From Bryocella elongata (lineage in GTDB: Bacteria > Acidobacteriota > Terriglobia > Terriglobales > Acidobacteriaceae): DNA of 64,000 nt. Positions within the stretch are counted from its first letter, which is position 1. Every line of letters begins with the position of its first letter. Positions 15,417-25,055 of the stretch are shown piece after piece. A program made the translations under genes and the position numbers. The notes beneath the pieces were generated by a model. The model had not been told where the DNA came from. It saw only the letters and a list, made by a program, of their open reading frames with translations, and searched no databases. The stretch spans positions 1 through 64,000 of the forward strand of contig NZ_FNVA01000003.1 in NCBI RefSeq assembly GCF_900108185.1, given 5' to 3'.

Positions 15417-15701
15417 TTAGGAGAACAGCCCCGCAGGCTTCTCCACCAGCGGCTCGCCCTTCGAGCCGCTCTGGCAGCCCGGACACGTCCGCGCGTGGAT
15501 ATCGCAGCCGTTCGCTCCGTACTCCAGAGCGCAGTCCTTGCACTTGAGCCGATAGATCACTTGGCCCGGGAAGGTTGTCGACCGCGCTCCAGTGCGCTCC
15601 AAGACCCGTTGGCCCCGAGGGTTCACGTACCCCGGCACCGTGGTCCGAGCCTTATCTGCTCCCACTCGCGAAACTTTTCCCTGGTACGACGTCAGCTTCA
15701 A
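15417..15701 (-). CDS. Small zinc-ribbon protein
   Basis: Ninety-four residues. The carboxy part has two Cys pairs, CKDC and CPGC, 18 residues apart with a further Cys in GANGCD, a zinc-ribbon arrangement. The amino part is basic (VSRVGADKARTTVPGY). No ATG fits; TTG 15701 is taken because AGGAG lies 7 bases upstream and a stop follows 7 codons further up. Function is not recognised; a nucleic-acid-binding role is possible. Confidence 0.65.
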   Translation of the reverse strand: MKLTSYQGKVSRVGADKARTTVPGYVNPRGQRVLERTGARSTTFPGQVIYRLKCKDCALEYGANGCDIHARTCPGCQSGSKGEPLVEKPAGLFS

Positions 15702-15799
15702 GCCCGACTCCTGCTTCCACTATGCCCGACTCACCCGTGGAACCGCACCTTCCCACAGCATGCATCCAACTCTGCTACTGAGACTAAGCTGGAGCCTGC

Positions 15800-15985
15800 T
15801 TGGCGACCATCATCCACATCGTTGTCACGTTGGTCGTGGCGATCCTGCGTGGCTTTGCCACCGCGCTGCTGCTGCTGTTCTCCCGTGCTGCCGTGGCGAT
15901 CGTGGCCGTCATCGGCGTCATCGCCGCCGCGCTGGGCCTCTCCGGCACCCTCGGTGCCAGCATCCGCCGCCGCCCCCGCGACTAG
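15800..15985 (+). CDS. Small membrane protein
   Basis: Sixty-one residues, almost all within two hydrophobic helices (IIHIVVTLVVAIL and ALLLLFSRAAVAIVAVIGVI), ending in a basic RRRPRD tail that should stay cytoplasmic. TTG start with GGAG about 5 bases upstream. No family recognised. The coding call rests on length, membrane pattern and ribosome binding site only. Confidence 0.42.
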   Translation: MATIIHIVVTLVVAILRGFATALLLLFSRAAVAIVAVIGVIAAALGLSGTLGASIRRRPRD

Positions 15986-16134
15986 CCGCCCCACGCGCAT
16001 GAGACGCAAGCATTCCGCTCAATGTTTACAAGCGTCCGAGGCAACCCCGCTATCTTTTGCCTTGCCCCACTCTCGTGGATGCACCGCGACATTCTGCCTC
16101 GACGCGCATCTATATACACAGAGGATTTCGCGGA

Positions 16135-16932
16135 ATGAGCCGGCTTATCACTACCCTTGCAGCACTGGCGACGCTCTCAGCGGGCGTTGCATTCTCGCAG
16201 GACACCACTGCCCCGCAGGACCAGAACCCCGCACCGATTGAGCGCAGCTACGCTCCTGCGCCGCAACAGATGCAGGCAGCTCCCGGCGATTACGCCCCGA
16301 GTGAGGGAGCTCCCCCACCGCAGCGCCGCATGCAGTATCCCCGCCTGAATAACGCCTCCATCGCTCCCGGCGTATGGCTCCGCAGCACCGGCGCCACGCA
16401 CTCCGAAACCCTGAGTGCCACTCCCGACAAGGTGGAGATCCGCATCGATCACGGCGTCGCCAACCTGAACGTGCACCACCCCGACCACCGTCCCCAGATC
16501 CTGGTCGACCTTCCCGGCGGCCAGACAGCGATCCTGAAGGACGGCCTTTACACCTTCAACGCGGACACCAACACGGTGCGCACGCTGAAGGGCGAAGCGG
16601 AAGCTTATGCGAGCGCGTCAGCCAAGCCGGTGAAGGTGAAGGAGGATCATGCGCTGACCTTCGGCGGCGAGCAGCGCGCGATGGAGTTCGGTCCCATGGA
16701 TTTGCGCGGTGACCTTCTGCCCGGTGCCGCCCCAGCCAATGGTGAACCTGCATACGGCGACGGCTACGGTTACTACCCGGGTTATGCCTATGGCTACCCC
16801 TACGGCTATGGTTATGGCCCGTACTGGGGCGAACCCTACTGGGGTGGCTGGGGGTATCCAGGCTTCGGTGTTGGCATTGGCTTTGGCTACGGCGGCTTCT
16901 ACGGTGGCGGATTCCGTGGCTTCCGCCGGTAA
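16135..16932 (+). CDS. Secreted FecR-like protein with Tyr/Gly-rich tail
   Basis: A signal peptide (LITTLAALATLSAGVAFS, cleavage before QDT) precedes a Pro/Gln-rich linker and a FecR-like beta domain (about 80-200; VEIRIDHGVANLNV, LPGGQTAILKDGLYTFNAD). The last 60 residues are low complexity, Gly/Tyr/Trp/Phe only (YGYGYGPYWG, GFYGGGFRGFRR). The frame is open 26 codons earlier, but ATG 16135 gives the signal peptide directly. Probably periplasmic or surface located; the tail suggests self-association or wall contact. Role unknown. Confidence 0.78.
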   Translation: MSRLITTLAALATLSAGVAFSQDTTAPQDQNPAPIERSYAPAPQQMQAAPGDYAPSEGAPPPQRRMQYPRLNNASIAPGVWLRSTGATHSETLSATPDKVEIRIDHGVANLNVHHPDHRPQILVDLPGGQTAILKDGLYTFNADTNTVRTLKGEAEAYASASAKPVKVKEDHALTFGGEQRAMEFGPMDLRGDLLPGAAPANGEPAYGDGYGYYPGYAYGYPYGYGYGPYWGEPYWGGWGYPGFGVGIGFGYGGFYGGGFRGFRR

Positions 16933-17015
16933 GTAACAAGCTCGGCGCGTAGGCCGCGGACGCAGGGGTGAGGTATCTCTGCGATAGATCGCGACCGGCA
17001 AATACGTGCCCCTCC

Positions 17016-17071
17016 CACGACGTGTCTTGCGCGTACGGGTCGGCTTCCCGCCGGTTCGTACGCGCGTCGTG
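17016..17071. terminator. Large imperfect hairpin between two plus-strand genes
   Basis: CACGACG and CGCGTACG on the left pair with CGTACGCG and CGTCGTG on the right, with a 7-base bulge and a 19-base loop. GTTTAAC follows the hairpin. It may terminate the FecR-like gene. Confidence 0.45.
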
Positions 17072-17127
17072 TTTAACGTGAATGTTCCGGGATACGAGGA
17101 GCGGCGGTCGCTTGCCACCCGGTTCTG

Positions 17128-17133
17128 TACCAT
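17128..17133 (+). promoter_or_regulatory. -10 hexamer TACCAT of the acyltransferase gene
   Basis: The hexamer ends exactly 6 bases before the GTG start and fits the leaderless pattern seen at several genes of this window. Confidence 0.45.
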
Positions 17134-17139
17134 CTTGAA

Positions 17140-18360
17140 GTGACTGGCACAAACGCTACACAGCCTGCTCTGAGCCGCCTCGATGGCATCGACGTACTGC
17201 GCGGGATCTCGATCCTTGCAGTCATTCTGCTGCATACGTGGATTCGTTTCCGCGGTGTGGATGTGAACCTCGGACGAAATTGGAACCCGATGTTGTCGCA
17301 CCTTGCGCTCCACAACGGAGGGAACGGCGTCACGATCTTCTTCGCCGTCTCGGGCTTCCTGATCACGCTCACTTCGTTGCGACGGTTTGGTTCGCTCGGC
17401 GGGATCAAGCCTCTGGTCTTCTACCGCATCCGTTTTGCGCGCATCATGCCGTTGTTGTTGCTGCTGCTCGTGGTGCTCAGCGTGATGCACCTGGCGAAGG
17501 TGCCGGGCTTCGTCATCAACCCGAAGATAGCCACGCTGCCTCGCGCGTTGTTTGCGGCGCTCACGTTCCATCTCAACTGGCTGGAGACCTCACGCAACGG
17601 CTGGCTGCCTGCGGTGTGGACGGTGCTGTGGTCGCTTTCGATTGAGGAGATGTTCTATCTCTTCTTCCCGCTGGTCGCGGTGGTGCTGATGCGGCGATGG
17701 AGCGGCGGCATCCGCGTGTGGCTGTTGCTTGCGATGGTGCTGGTGGCCATAGGCCCATGGGCGCGAGTGGTGTGGCCGGCGAACGATCTTGCGGCGGAGA
17801 ACTCGTATCTCGCAGGCATGAGCGACATCGCCATGGGATGCATCGCGGCGGTGTTGATGAACTGGTTCCGGCGGAGGAAGCTCATCCTAGGTACGTCCTG
17901 GCTGAATGGTCTGCAGTGCGTTGGTGCTGCAATCATCGCGCTGATCCTCGTGTGGCCCCGGTGGCGCGTGATGCACCTGCTGGGCGCGAGCGGCACCGAC
18001 GACACGTTGCTCGCGCTTGCAACGGCCATGGTGATGGTGGCCGTAACACTGCGCCGGCTGCAGAATCCGGAGGCACACTCGTCGCCATGGACAGCGGCGA
18101 TTCGGTGGTTTGGGCGGCACAGCTATGAGCTGTATCTCTCGCACGAGTTCCTGGTGATGGCGGGGGTTGCGATCTTTGCGCATTACTATCCGACGCCGCA
18201 TGGCATGAAGCTGAACCCCGCTCCACATGCGGCGATTGCTATCTATGTGGTGTGTGTCGTCCTGTTGTGCGCTCCGCTGGGATGGGCGCTAGCTAAGTTC
18301 TTCTCCGAGCCGCTGAATCGCAGGCTTCGCGGAGCGATGCCAGCGAGGGCTGAATCGTAA
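17140..18360 (+). CDS. Acyltransferase family 3 (OafA/YrhL-like)
   Basis: Integral membrane acyltransferase of 406 residues with about ten membrane helices. The amino end has the family signature LDGIDVLRGISILAVILLHT with the conserved His, then FFAVSGFLI and RIRFARIMPL. WSLSIEEMFYLFFP, carrying the conserved Glu, lies near 170. Such enzymes move acetyl or other acyl groups from the cytoplasm onto surface sugars. No SGNH domain is fused. GTG start chosen from the -10 spacing and the position of the first helix. Acceptor unknown. Confidence 0.9.
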   Translation: MTGTNATQPALSRLDGIDVLRGISILAVILLHTWIRFRGVDVNLGRNWNPMLSHLALHNGGNGVTIFFAVSGFLITLTSLRRFGSLGGIKPLVFYRIRFARIMPLLLLLLVVLSVMHLAKVPGFVINPKIATLPRALFAALTFHLNWLETSRNGWLPAVWTVLWSLSIEEMFYLFFPLVAVVLMRRWSGGIRVWLLLAMVLVAIGPWARVVWPANDLAAENSYLAGMSDIAMGCIAAVLMNWFRRRKLILGTSWLNGLQCVGAAIIALILVWPRWRVMHLLGASGTDDTLLALATAMVMVAVTLRRLQNPEAHSSPWTAAIRWFGRHSYELYLSHEFLVMAGVAIFAHYYPTPHGMKLNPAPHAAIAIYVVCVVLLCAPLGWALAKFFSEPLNRRLRGAMPARAES

Positions 18361-18369
18361 TTCGGCGTT

Positions 18370-18425
18370 GGGGTACCCCCCTCCCCCCAATCCCCGGGGG
18401 TGTCGCCAAAATATTCAAAACGGAC
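18370..18425 (+). repeat. GGGGTACCC intergenic repeat, copy B
   Basis: Reads GGGGTACCCCCCTCCCCCCA, then GTGTCGCCAAAATATTCAAAAC and GGAC, the same blocks as the inverted copy at 15346-15408. It lies in a 271-base gap between two convergent genes; the rest of the gap shows nothing further. Confidence 0.6.
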
Positions 18426-18631
18426 GGCTTGGGTGGGGGTATCCCTCGCAGCGACGGGCGCTGTGCGATGTGTGACACCGTTGTGGTTTTGTCCACTCTT
18501 CTTATTGTAAAGAACGGAGCGGGCGAACTATGCCAGGAGCGGAAGGCGCATTTCGCCAATGGTGGCGCGGGTATTTGCGAATCGAGCGAGCGCGGAGGGC
18601 TTGACAGGAGACGGTGCCGTGCGTGGGCGGG

Positions 18632-19123
18632 TCAGCCACGCGATGCGACGCCGAGGCGCAGGTGCTCTTCGAGACGAGCGAGGTGCGGATGCTGCTCGGC
18701 GCGTAGGTAGAGCGTTGCCTCGGTGAGGGTGAACCATGCGCCGCGGTCGATCTCGGGGATGGTGAGCTGCTGTCCGGAACGCGGCGGCCACTCGATCTCG
18801 CAGGTGTTGCTGATGAGCTGCGCGGGATCGCAGTCGCCGGCGAAGGCCCACGCGGCGACGACCTTGCCGCTCTTCTGGCGGATGGAGCCGAGGTCGAGGA
18901 ATGGAGCGTGAGAGGCGAAGCCGGTCTCTTCGAGGAACTCGCGGCGGGCGGCATCGAGCGGCGCTTCGTCGCCGTCGAACTCGCCTTTGGGAATTGTCCA
19001 CGAGCCTTCGTTCTTCTTCTGCCAATAGGGCCCGCCGGGATGCACGAGGAAGACTTCGAGGCCGTGTGCTACGCGGCGGAAGAGGAGAAGGCCGGCGGAT
19101 TGTTTGGAACGTTTCGAGGACAT
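18632..19123 (-). CDS. Nudix hydrolase
   Basis: Hydrolyses nucleoside diphosphates linked to another group. The Nudix box is complete: GEFDGDE then REFLEETGF fits GX5EX7REUXEEXGU. The amino end SAGLLLFRR and IPKGEFDGDE place it near the NTP pyrophosphohydrolase/Ap4A-type subgroup (163 residues, single domain). Substrate cannot be read from sequence. The ATG follows an ACAATA-like hexamer 7 bases upstream. Confidence 0.92.
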   Translation of the reverse strand: MSSKRSKQSAGLLLFRRVAHGLEVFLVHPGGPYWQKKNEGSWTIPKGEFDGDEAPLDAARREFLEETGFASHAPFLDLGSIRQKSGKVVAAWAFAGDCDPAQLISNTCEIEWPPRSGQQLTIPEIDRGAWFTLTEATLYLRAEQHPHLARLEEHLRLGVASRG

Positions 19124-19295
19124 CTCTGATTATTGTGATGCGGGGGAACGATTGGCAGCAGATCTGTCCACTTCAGCTTTCGGGTTCGTGGATACTTCAC
19201 GCATCCGCGTCTGAGAGTGAATGTGGGTTCCTCGGATGGGACGTCCCATCTATGACGGACCGTTCGTGGATCGACTCGCTGATACCATCCGGTGC

Positions 19296-19970
19296 ATGGG
19301 GATTATGAAGTCGATTAGCAACGCGTTCGCTCCCAGTGACCCGGAACTGGTCGAGAAGACCCTGGCACGGCTCGACGAGCAGGACACGTGGAATGACGTA
19401 TTTTCCACTAAGCTCTTCGAGCTATTAGACGGCAATGACGCACTGCTTGCCGACGTGCGTAAGGCAGTGCAACAGGCGAGCGCATGCAGCAAGCTAGCCT
19501 TGGACTCCGAGGCACTGGCTTACCGAGCCGAACGCGCCTTCAACGCTTCGATTGACAGGCAGAATCAAGCTACTGACAAAATGGTTGCCGCCAGCCGTGC
19601 CTTTGAACAGGCAGCGGCTGAGGCGGAGATGGCCTCGCAACGGCTAACCGAAGCGAACACCAGGTTCGAAGCCCACCAGCGCGCTATGGAAGCAAAGCTA
19701 GCCGATTGTCTTCGCGAGAACAAAGAAGGGCTGTCCGAGGTACGGCTGAACATCGAGGCGGATCAGGCGATGGCGCGCAGTCGACAGCGCTCTTCCGAGC
19801 GAAGGCTCATCATTTTCCAGCTCATTTGCGTTGCGGCTCTCTGGATAATGTTCGTCGCGGCGCGTACGGTCACCCTCCGGCCTATAGCCCTGGCGGCTCT
19901 GCTGGCGGTGCCCGTGCTGATCACGGCTGCTGTTGGCGTGTTCTGCTGGAGGTCGACGGTTGAAGCCTGA
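19296..19970 (+). CDS. Coiled-coil protein with two C-terminal membrane helices
   Basis: First gene of a two-gene unit, 224 residues. Residues about 40-165 are rich in Ala, Glu, Arg and Gln with heptad spacing (FEQAAAEAEMASQRLTEA), a likely coiled coil. Two hydrophobic helices follow (LIIFQLICVAALWIMFVAA and IALAALLAVPVLITAAVGVF). The frame extends 25 codons upstream, but ATG 19296 is preferred: TACCAT lies 7 bases before it, and the upstream residues lack conserved character. Its last codons overlap the start of the nuclease-like gene. No family recognised. Confidence 0.7.
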   Translation: MGIMKSISNAFAPSDPELVEKTLARLDEQDTWNDVFSTKLFELLDGNDALLADVRKAVQQASACSKLALDSEALAYRAERAFNASIDRQNQATDKMVAASRAFEQAAAEAEMASQRLTEANTRFEAHQRAMEAKLADCLRENKEGLSEVRLNIEADQAMARSRQRSSERRLIIFQLICVAALWIMFVAARTVTLRPIALAALLAVPVLITAAVGVFCWRSTVEA

Positions 19971-21042
19971 TCTCGTCGCTCGCTGGAAAAAGGTAATGGA
20001 AGCCACACCGGGGCCGCTGCGCAAGCCCTTGGAATTGATGACGCGCGGCTGCAACGCGGACGACTTTGTAGACACCGCTGTGGTCGGTGGCATAGCACTT
20101 GCTGACATCGTTGCAGGGAAGATCAGCGAGGCGCAGATCCCCCACGCGGTCATCGAGGCATATCACGCGCAGTATCCGCAGATGCACGCTTCGTTCGTGG
20201 AGGAGGTGCACCACTTAGCGGCGAATCCGGCAGCGCTGCAGGGTTTCGTGAACGGCGTCAAAGGAAAGCTCTTCGAGATCGACTATGTGCAGTGGCTCAA
20301 CGCAGGTCACCTGCCCCACGGCTGCGTCGCCGAGCTGGCGCATAGCGCAACGCAGCCGGCGTGGGACATTGTGGTCCGGGACAGTCACGGTCACATCCAG
20401 GAGCTCCTGCAGCTGAAAGCCACCGACAGCATCGCCTACGTCCGTGATGCAATCGCCGCACACCCCCACGTCGATGTGGTAGTTCCTCATGAGTTGTACG
20501 AACGGATGTCGGCACACCCGGAACTCCTGCATCACCTAGTTGATGGGAAAGCTCACCTGTTAGAGATGAACCAGCGTGTAGCAGAAGGAATTCACCATGC
20601 CGACGTGGCGCATGTTGGGTTCCATATACCGGTCGTGGCGATAGCCTTCGCGGCGTGGGAAAGCTTTAGCAGATATCGGCGGGGTGAATTGACGCGCGAA
20701 GAGGAGATCGCCAGATTTTTTGAACGCTCGGCTTTGGCCACATTCGCTAACGCCGCGGGTTGGGCAGCGCACGTGGTTACACACTCCTCCCTTCTCACCG
20801 TACCAGCAGGGATGATGGCGCGAATGGCTGGGGGGCAGTTGGTGCACAATGTCAGGCGTCGCAAAATCCTTGACGCCAAGATGGTCATCGTGCGCGATTC
20901 GCGTTTGATCCTGGCGTCCCGCAAAGTGCAAGAGCCGATTGGGCTGTCCGGAACGGCAGAGTGCAGTCGGCCCAAAGAAGCATCAGAGCGGAGTTTGCCG
21001 GTCGAAACAGGAGCACCTAGTTGGCCCATATTGCAATGGTGA
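19960..21042 (+). CDS. Putative membrane-associated PD-(D/E)XK nuclease
   Basis: Three hundred and sixty residues from TTG 19960, chosen because GGAGG is 7 bases upstream and the start overlaps the previous stop by 11 bases. The core reads GKLFEIDY (Glu106), then AWDIVV (Asp136) and, 14 residues later, LQLKAT (Gln151-Leu-Lys153), the spacing of a PD-(D/E)XK nuclease with a Q-x-K variant. Residues about 215-240 and 270-300 are hydrophobic with many Gly/Ala and may insert in the membrane. The unit of coiled-coil membrane protein plus nuclease-like partner suggests a conflict system. I know no named family; the fold call is inference. Confidence 0.6.
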   Translation: MKPDLVARWKKVMEATPGPLRKPLELMTRGCNADDFVDTAVVGGIALADIVAGKISEAQIPHAVIEAYHAQYPQMHASFVEEVHHLAANPAALQGFVNGVKGKLFEIDYVQWLNAGHLPHGCVAELAHSATQPAWDIVVRDSHGHIQELLQLKATDSIAYVRDAIAAHPHVDVVVPHELYERMSAHPELLHHLVDGKAHLLEMNQRVAEGIHHADVAHVGFHIPVVAIAFAAWESFSRYRRGELTREEEIARFFERSALATFANAAGWAAHVVTHSSLLTVPAGMMARMAGGQLVHNVRRRKILDAKMVIVRDSRLILASRKVQEPIGLSGTAECSRPKEASERSLPVETGAPSWPILQW

Positions 21043-21063
21043 ACAGCGCCTTCGGCCGTCGAC

Positions 21064-22866
21064 CTACTCTTCTCCGACTTTGAGGACGGCGAGGAAGGCT
21101 TCCTGGGGGATGTCTACCTTGCCGATGCGCTTCATCCTCTTCTTACCTTCCTTCTGCTTGTCGAGGAGCTTGCGTTTGCGGCTGATGTCGCCTCCGTAGC
21201 ACTTGGCGATGACGTTCTTGCGGATCGCGGTGACGGTGGAGCGGGCGATGATCTTGGAGCCGATGGCGGCCTGGATGGCGACCTCGAACATCTGGCGCGG
21301 GATGAGCTCGCGCATCTTTTCGACGAGCACCTTGCCGCGGTCGTAGGCGGAGTCGCGGTGGACGATGATGGAGAGCGCGTCGACGGGATCGCCGCCGATG
21401 AGGATGTCCATCTTCACCATGGGCGAGATCCAGGTGCCGGCGAGGTGGTAGTCGAGCGAAGCGTAGCCGCGCGACACGCTCTTGAGGCGGTCGTAGAAGT
21501 CGAGGACGATCTCATTGAGCGGCAGCTCGTAGGTGAGCATCACGCGCGTCTCGGAGACGTACTCGATGTTCTGCTGGCGGCCGCGCTTGTCTTCGACGAG
21601 CTTGAGGATGTTGCCGACGTACTCCTCGTTGGTGAGGATCTTGGCCTGGATGACGGGCTCGTCGATCTGCTCGATCTCGGAGGGGTCGGGCCAGCGCGAG
21701 GGGTTATCGACGACGAGCTTGGAGCCGTCGGTCATGGTGATGTTGTACTGCACGCCGGGTGCGGTGATGATGAGGTCGAGGTCGTACTCGCGCTCCAGGC
21801 GCTCCTGGATGATCTCGAGATGGAGCAGGCCGAGGAAGCCGCAGCGGAAGCCGAAACCCAGCGCAACAGAAGACTCCGGCTCGAAGTTGAAGCTGGCATC
21901 GTTGAGGCGCAGCTTCTCGAGCGCATCGCGGAGCATGCCGTGGGCGTGCGAGTCGACGGTGTAGAGGCCGGCGAAGACCATGGACTTGATGTCTTCGAAG
22001 CCAGGGAGCGCCTCTGCGCATGGTCTATCGACGTGGGTGATGGTGTCGCCCACCTTGGTGTCGGCGACGTTCTTGATGGTGGCCACGAAGAAGCCGACTT
22101 CGCCGGCGGAGAGCTCTTCGAGCACGACCGGCTTGGGCGTCATGACGCCGATGGAATCGACATCGAACTGGCGGCCGTTCGACATGACCTTGATCTTGTC
22201 GCCTTTGCGGAGGCGGCCGTTGATGATGCGGGCCAGGATGATGACGCCCTTGTAGGGGTCGAACCAGCTGTCGAAGATGAGCGCCTGCAGCGGAGCTTCC
22301 GGATCGCCCTTGGGCGGCGGCACGAGGTGCACGACGGCTTCGAGGATGTCGGCGACGTTGAGGCCGGTCTTGGCGGAGACGCAGACGGCGTCATCGGCGG
22401 GCAGGCCGACGGACTTCTCGATCATCTCCTTGGTGCGGGGAATGTCGGCGGAGGGGAGATCGATCTTGTTGATGACCGGGATGATCTCGAGGCCGTTGGA
22501 GATGGCGAGGTACGCGTTCGCCAGGGTCTGCGCTTCGACGCCCTGGGAGGCATCGACGACCAGCAGCGCGCCTTCGCAGGAGGCGAGGGAGCGCGAGACC
22601 TCGTAGGAGAAGTCGACGTGGCCGGGGGTGTCGATGAGATTGAGCTGGTAGGTCTGGCCGTCGTCTGCTTTGTACATCATGCGGACGGTGTGGGCCTTGA
22701 TGGTGATGCCGCGCTCGCGCTCGAGGTCCATCGCGTCGAGGACCTGGGCCTGCATCTCGCGGGAGGTGAGGCTTCCCGTGATCTCCAGCAGGCGGTCGGA
22801 GAGGGTGGATTTTCCGTGGTCGATGTGCGCGATGATCGCGAAGTTTCTGATGTGGCTGGGATCCAT
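21064..22866 (-). CDS. lepA: Elongation factor 4 (LepA)
   Basis: Ribosome-associated GTPase that can back-translocate tRNA. The 600-residue length is normal. G1 is [16 protein letters not shown], followed by DTPGHVDF (G3) and NKIDLPSAD (G4). The LepA-specific C-terminal domain ends [20 protein letters not shown], which sets it apart from EF-G. It starts ATG-GAT-CCC; no strong ribosome binding site is seen. Convergent with the nuclease-like gene, 21 bases apart. Confidence 0.97.
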   Translation of the reverse strand: MDPSHIRNFAIIAHIDHGKSTLSDRLLEITGSLTSREMQAQVLDAMDLERERGITIKAHTVRMMYKADDGQTYQLNLIDTPGHVDFSYEVSRSLASCEGALLVVDASQGVEAQTLANAYLAISNGLEIIPVINKIDLPSADIPRTKEMIEKSVGLPADDAVCVSAKTGLNVADILEAVVHLVPPPKGDPEAPLQALIFDSWFDPYKGVIILARIINGRLRKGDKIKVMSNGRQFDVDSIGVMTPKPVVLEELSAGEVGFFVATIKNVADTKVGDTITHVDRPCAEALPGFEDIKSMVFAGLYTVDSHAHGMLRDALEKLRLNDASFNFEPESSVALGFGFRCGFLGLLHLEIIQERLEREYDLDLIITAPGVQYNITMTDGSKLVVDNPSRWPDPSEIEQIDEPVIQAKILTNEEYVGNILKLVEDKRGRQQNIEYVSETRVMLTYELPLNEIVLDFYDRLKSVSRGYASLDYHLAGTWISPMVKMDILIGGDPVDALSIIVHRDSAYDRGKVLVEKMRELIPRQMFEVAIQAAIGSKIIARSTVTAIRKNVIAKCYGGDISRKRKLLDKQKEGKKRMKRIGKVDIPQEAFLAVLKVGEE

Positions 22867-23105
22867 GCTTTTGCTTCGAGAGGAGGCGGAATGAGCGCGT
22901 GGACGCGCGAAATGCCTCGAATCTCTAGGCTAACAGAGCGGAGGCTGGGAGTTCGCGGGCCGTCCGGCGATCAGGGGCACTCGGCTCTTTCATGAGGTCA
23001 TCTTGTGAGGTCATCTTGGCGGACGACGATTCCCTGGCAATGATGGCGAAGCGGAGACGCGCAGCGAGTCCAACGAGGGTTCCAGCCCGTACAATGAACA
23101 GGTCG

Positions 23106-25055
23106 ATGGTGAACCTGCGGCAGAGCCCTCTATGGATGCGATCGCTGATGGCGCTGAGCGGCTTGCCGCTGCTGGTGCTGCTGGCTGGCTGCCCTGACGA
23201 TTCATTGCCTCCACCTGCGGCGGCTGGCAGCATGCCAATTGCGGCGACGGCTCCTTCCACCTCTCGCAGCACGGTGTATCCCTCCCAGCCCACGCCTGCA
23301 TTGCAGGCGGCCAAGCCGCAGACGAGCAAGGCTTCGGGACCGAGTGCGCAGCAGACGGCGTCGCAGCAACCCCAACAGCCTGCATCGCTGCCGAATGCGC
23401 CTGCCACGCAGCAGACCTCGCGCAAGGCGCAGGACCTGATCAATCGGGTAGAGACGACCTATAACTCGGGCGTGTCGAACTACAACGCCAACCACCTGGA
23501 CGCCGCGCGGATGGACTTCGACTCCGCCGTGGACCTGATGCTTTCGAGCGGCATGGATCTGAAGGGCGATCAGCAGCTGGCGGATGAGTTTGAATCGCTG
23601 GTGTCGCGGATCAACTCGCTGGAGATGGTGGCGCTGAAGGAAGGCAACGGCTTCTCACCGAAGGTGGAACCGGCGCCACTGGATGTAGCGCTGGGCGAGG
23701 TCACGTTCGGGCCTCCGGACCCTGCACTGCTGGGCAAGGTGAACGCCGAGCTGAAGACGACGCAGTCGGATCTTCCGCTGGTGGTGAACAACTACGTTGC
23801 GGGGTTCATCAGCTACTTCTCCAACTCGCAGGCGGGACATGCGCACCTGGTGGCATCGCTGGAACGCGCAGGCAAGTACAAGGAGATGATCCAGCGGATC
23901 CTCCGCGAGAACGGCGTGCCGCAGGATCTGATCTACCAGGCGGTGGCGGAGTCGGGCTTCCAGCCGCAGGCGCTGAACGCGCGGTCGGGCGCTGGTGGCA
24001 TGTGGCAGTTCATGCCGTTTGCCGGAGCGTACAACCTGGAGCGCAACGGATACTTCGACGAGCGGTTCGACCCGGAGAAGTCGACCGTGGCTTACGCGAA
24101 GTACATGAAGGGCCTGTACGCGCAGTTCGGCGACTGGTACCTGGCGATGGCCGCGTATGACTGGGGTCCTGGCAATGTGCAGCGCGCCGTGAGCCGCACG
24201 GGGTATGCGGACTTCTGGGAGCTGTTGCGGCACAACGCCATGCCCGCGGAGACGCGAGCGTATGTGCCGGGCATCATCGCGGCGGCCATCATGGCGAAGA
24301 ACCCGCAGCAGTATGGGCTTGCCAACATCACGCCGATGGCTCCGGTGCTTTTTGACACGGTTTCGACGAGCTACGCGATTGACCTGCGGCTGGTGGCAGA
24401 CCTGACCAGCGCGAGTGTGAGCGAGATCGTCGCGCTGAACCCCGCGCTGCTGCGGATGCAGACGCCCCGAGATATTCCTTACGATCTGCGGCTGCCGCCG
24501 GGCAGCAAGCAGGTCTTCCTGGAGCGGCTGAAGGATATTCCCGAGGACAATCGCGCGAGCTGGCGGTTCCACGTGGTGAAGGCGGGCGAGACGCTCGACG
24601 ACATCGCCACGAACTTCCACGCGCGGGCGACAGAGATTTCGAGCGTGAACGAAATCACTGCGGCGAACCCGATGGCGACCGGTGATGAGCTGGTGATTCC
24701 GATCCACTCGAGCGGCTCCAACGGCGAGCAGCACTACAAGGCACGCCGTGGAGATACGCTGGTGACGATCGCCGACCACTTTGGCGTGACGGTGGAGCAG
24801 CTGCGCTCATGGAATCACATGAGCACGAACACCGTGGCTGCCGGACGGACGATCTTTGTTGCGGAACCGGTGCGGCTTGCCCCCAGCGTGCGCGCCTCGC
24901 GAACCAAGCGTGGAGCCAGGACGAGCGTGAAGGCGAGCAGCAGAAGCAGCGCACATTCGCCAGCACACAGTGCGGCAACGAAGAGTTCTGCATCCAACCG
25001 GAAGAGCGCACCGAGCACCAAGGCTGGCGCGAAGAAGACAACGAAGAAGAAGTAG
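23106..25055 (+). CDS. Lytic murein transglycosylase with LysM repeats (MltD-like)
   Basis: Cleaves peptidoglycan glycan strands with 1,6-anhydro product. From ATG 23106 a lipoprotein signal ends LLVLLAGC, predicting lipidation and periplasmic location. A low-complexity Pro/Ala/Gln region follows, then an SLT domain: YQAVAESGFQPQALN with the catalytic Glu, GMWQFMP, and MAAYDWGPGNVQRA. Two LysM modules close the protein (VVKAGETLDDIATNF and ARRGDTLVTIADHFGV), followed by a basic Ser/Lys tail. The frame is open 38 codons earlier; 23106 is chosen for the signal peptide and a TACAAT 10 bases upstream. Confidence 0.9.
   Translation: MVNLRQSPLWMRSLMALSGLPLLVLLAGCPDDSLPPPAAAGSMPIAATAPSTSRSTVYPSQPTPALQAAKPQTSKASGPSAQQTASQQPQQPASLPNAPATQQTSRKAQDLINRVETTYNSGVSNYNANHLDAARMDFDSAVDLMLSSGMDLKGDQQLADEFESLVSRINSLEMVALKEGNGFSPKVEPAPLDVALGEVTFGPPDPALLGKVNAELKTTQSDLPLVVNNYVAGFISYFSNSQAGHAHLVASLERAGKYKEMIQRILRENGVPQDLIYQAVAESGFQPQALNARSGAGGMWQFMPFAGAYNLERNGYFDERFDPEKSTVAYAKYMKGLYAQFGDWYLAMAAYDWGPGNVQRAVSRTGYADFWELLRHNAMPAETRAYVPGIIAAAIMAKNPQQYGLANITPMAPVLFDTVSTSYAIDLRLVADLTSASVSEIVALNPALLRMQTPRDIPYDLRLPPGSKQVFLERLKDIPEDNRASWRFHVVKAGETLDDIATNFHARATEISSVNEITAANPMATGDELVIPIHSSGSNGEQHYKARRGDTLVTIADHFGVTVEQLRSWNHMSTNTVAAGRTIFVAEPVRLAPSVRASRTKRGARTSVKASSRSSAHSPAHSAATKSSASNRKSAPSTKAGAKKTTKKK

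Noticed and set aside
15363-16241. 292-codon plus-strand open frame
   Set aside because: It runs antisense to the zinc-ribbon gene and out of frame through the small membrane protein and the FecR-like gene.
21358-22995. 545-codon plus-strand open frame opposite lepA
   Set aside because: Low-complexity antisense shadow of lepA; lepA is full length with all GTPase motifs.
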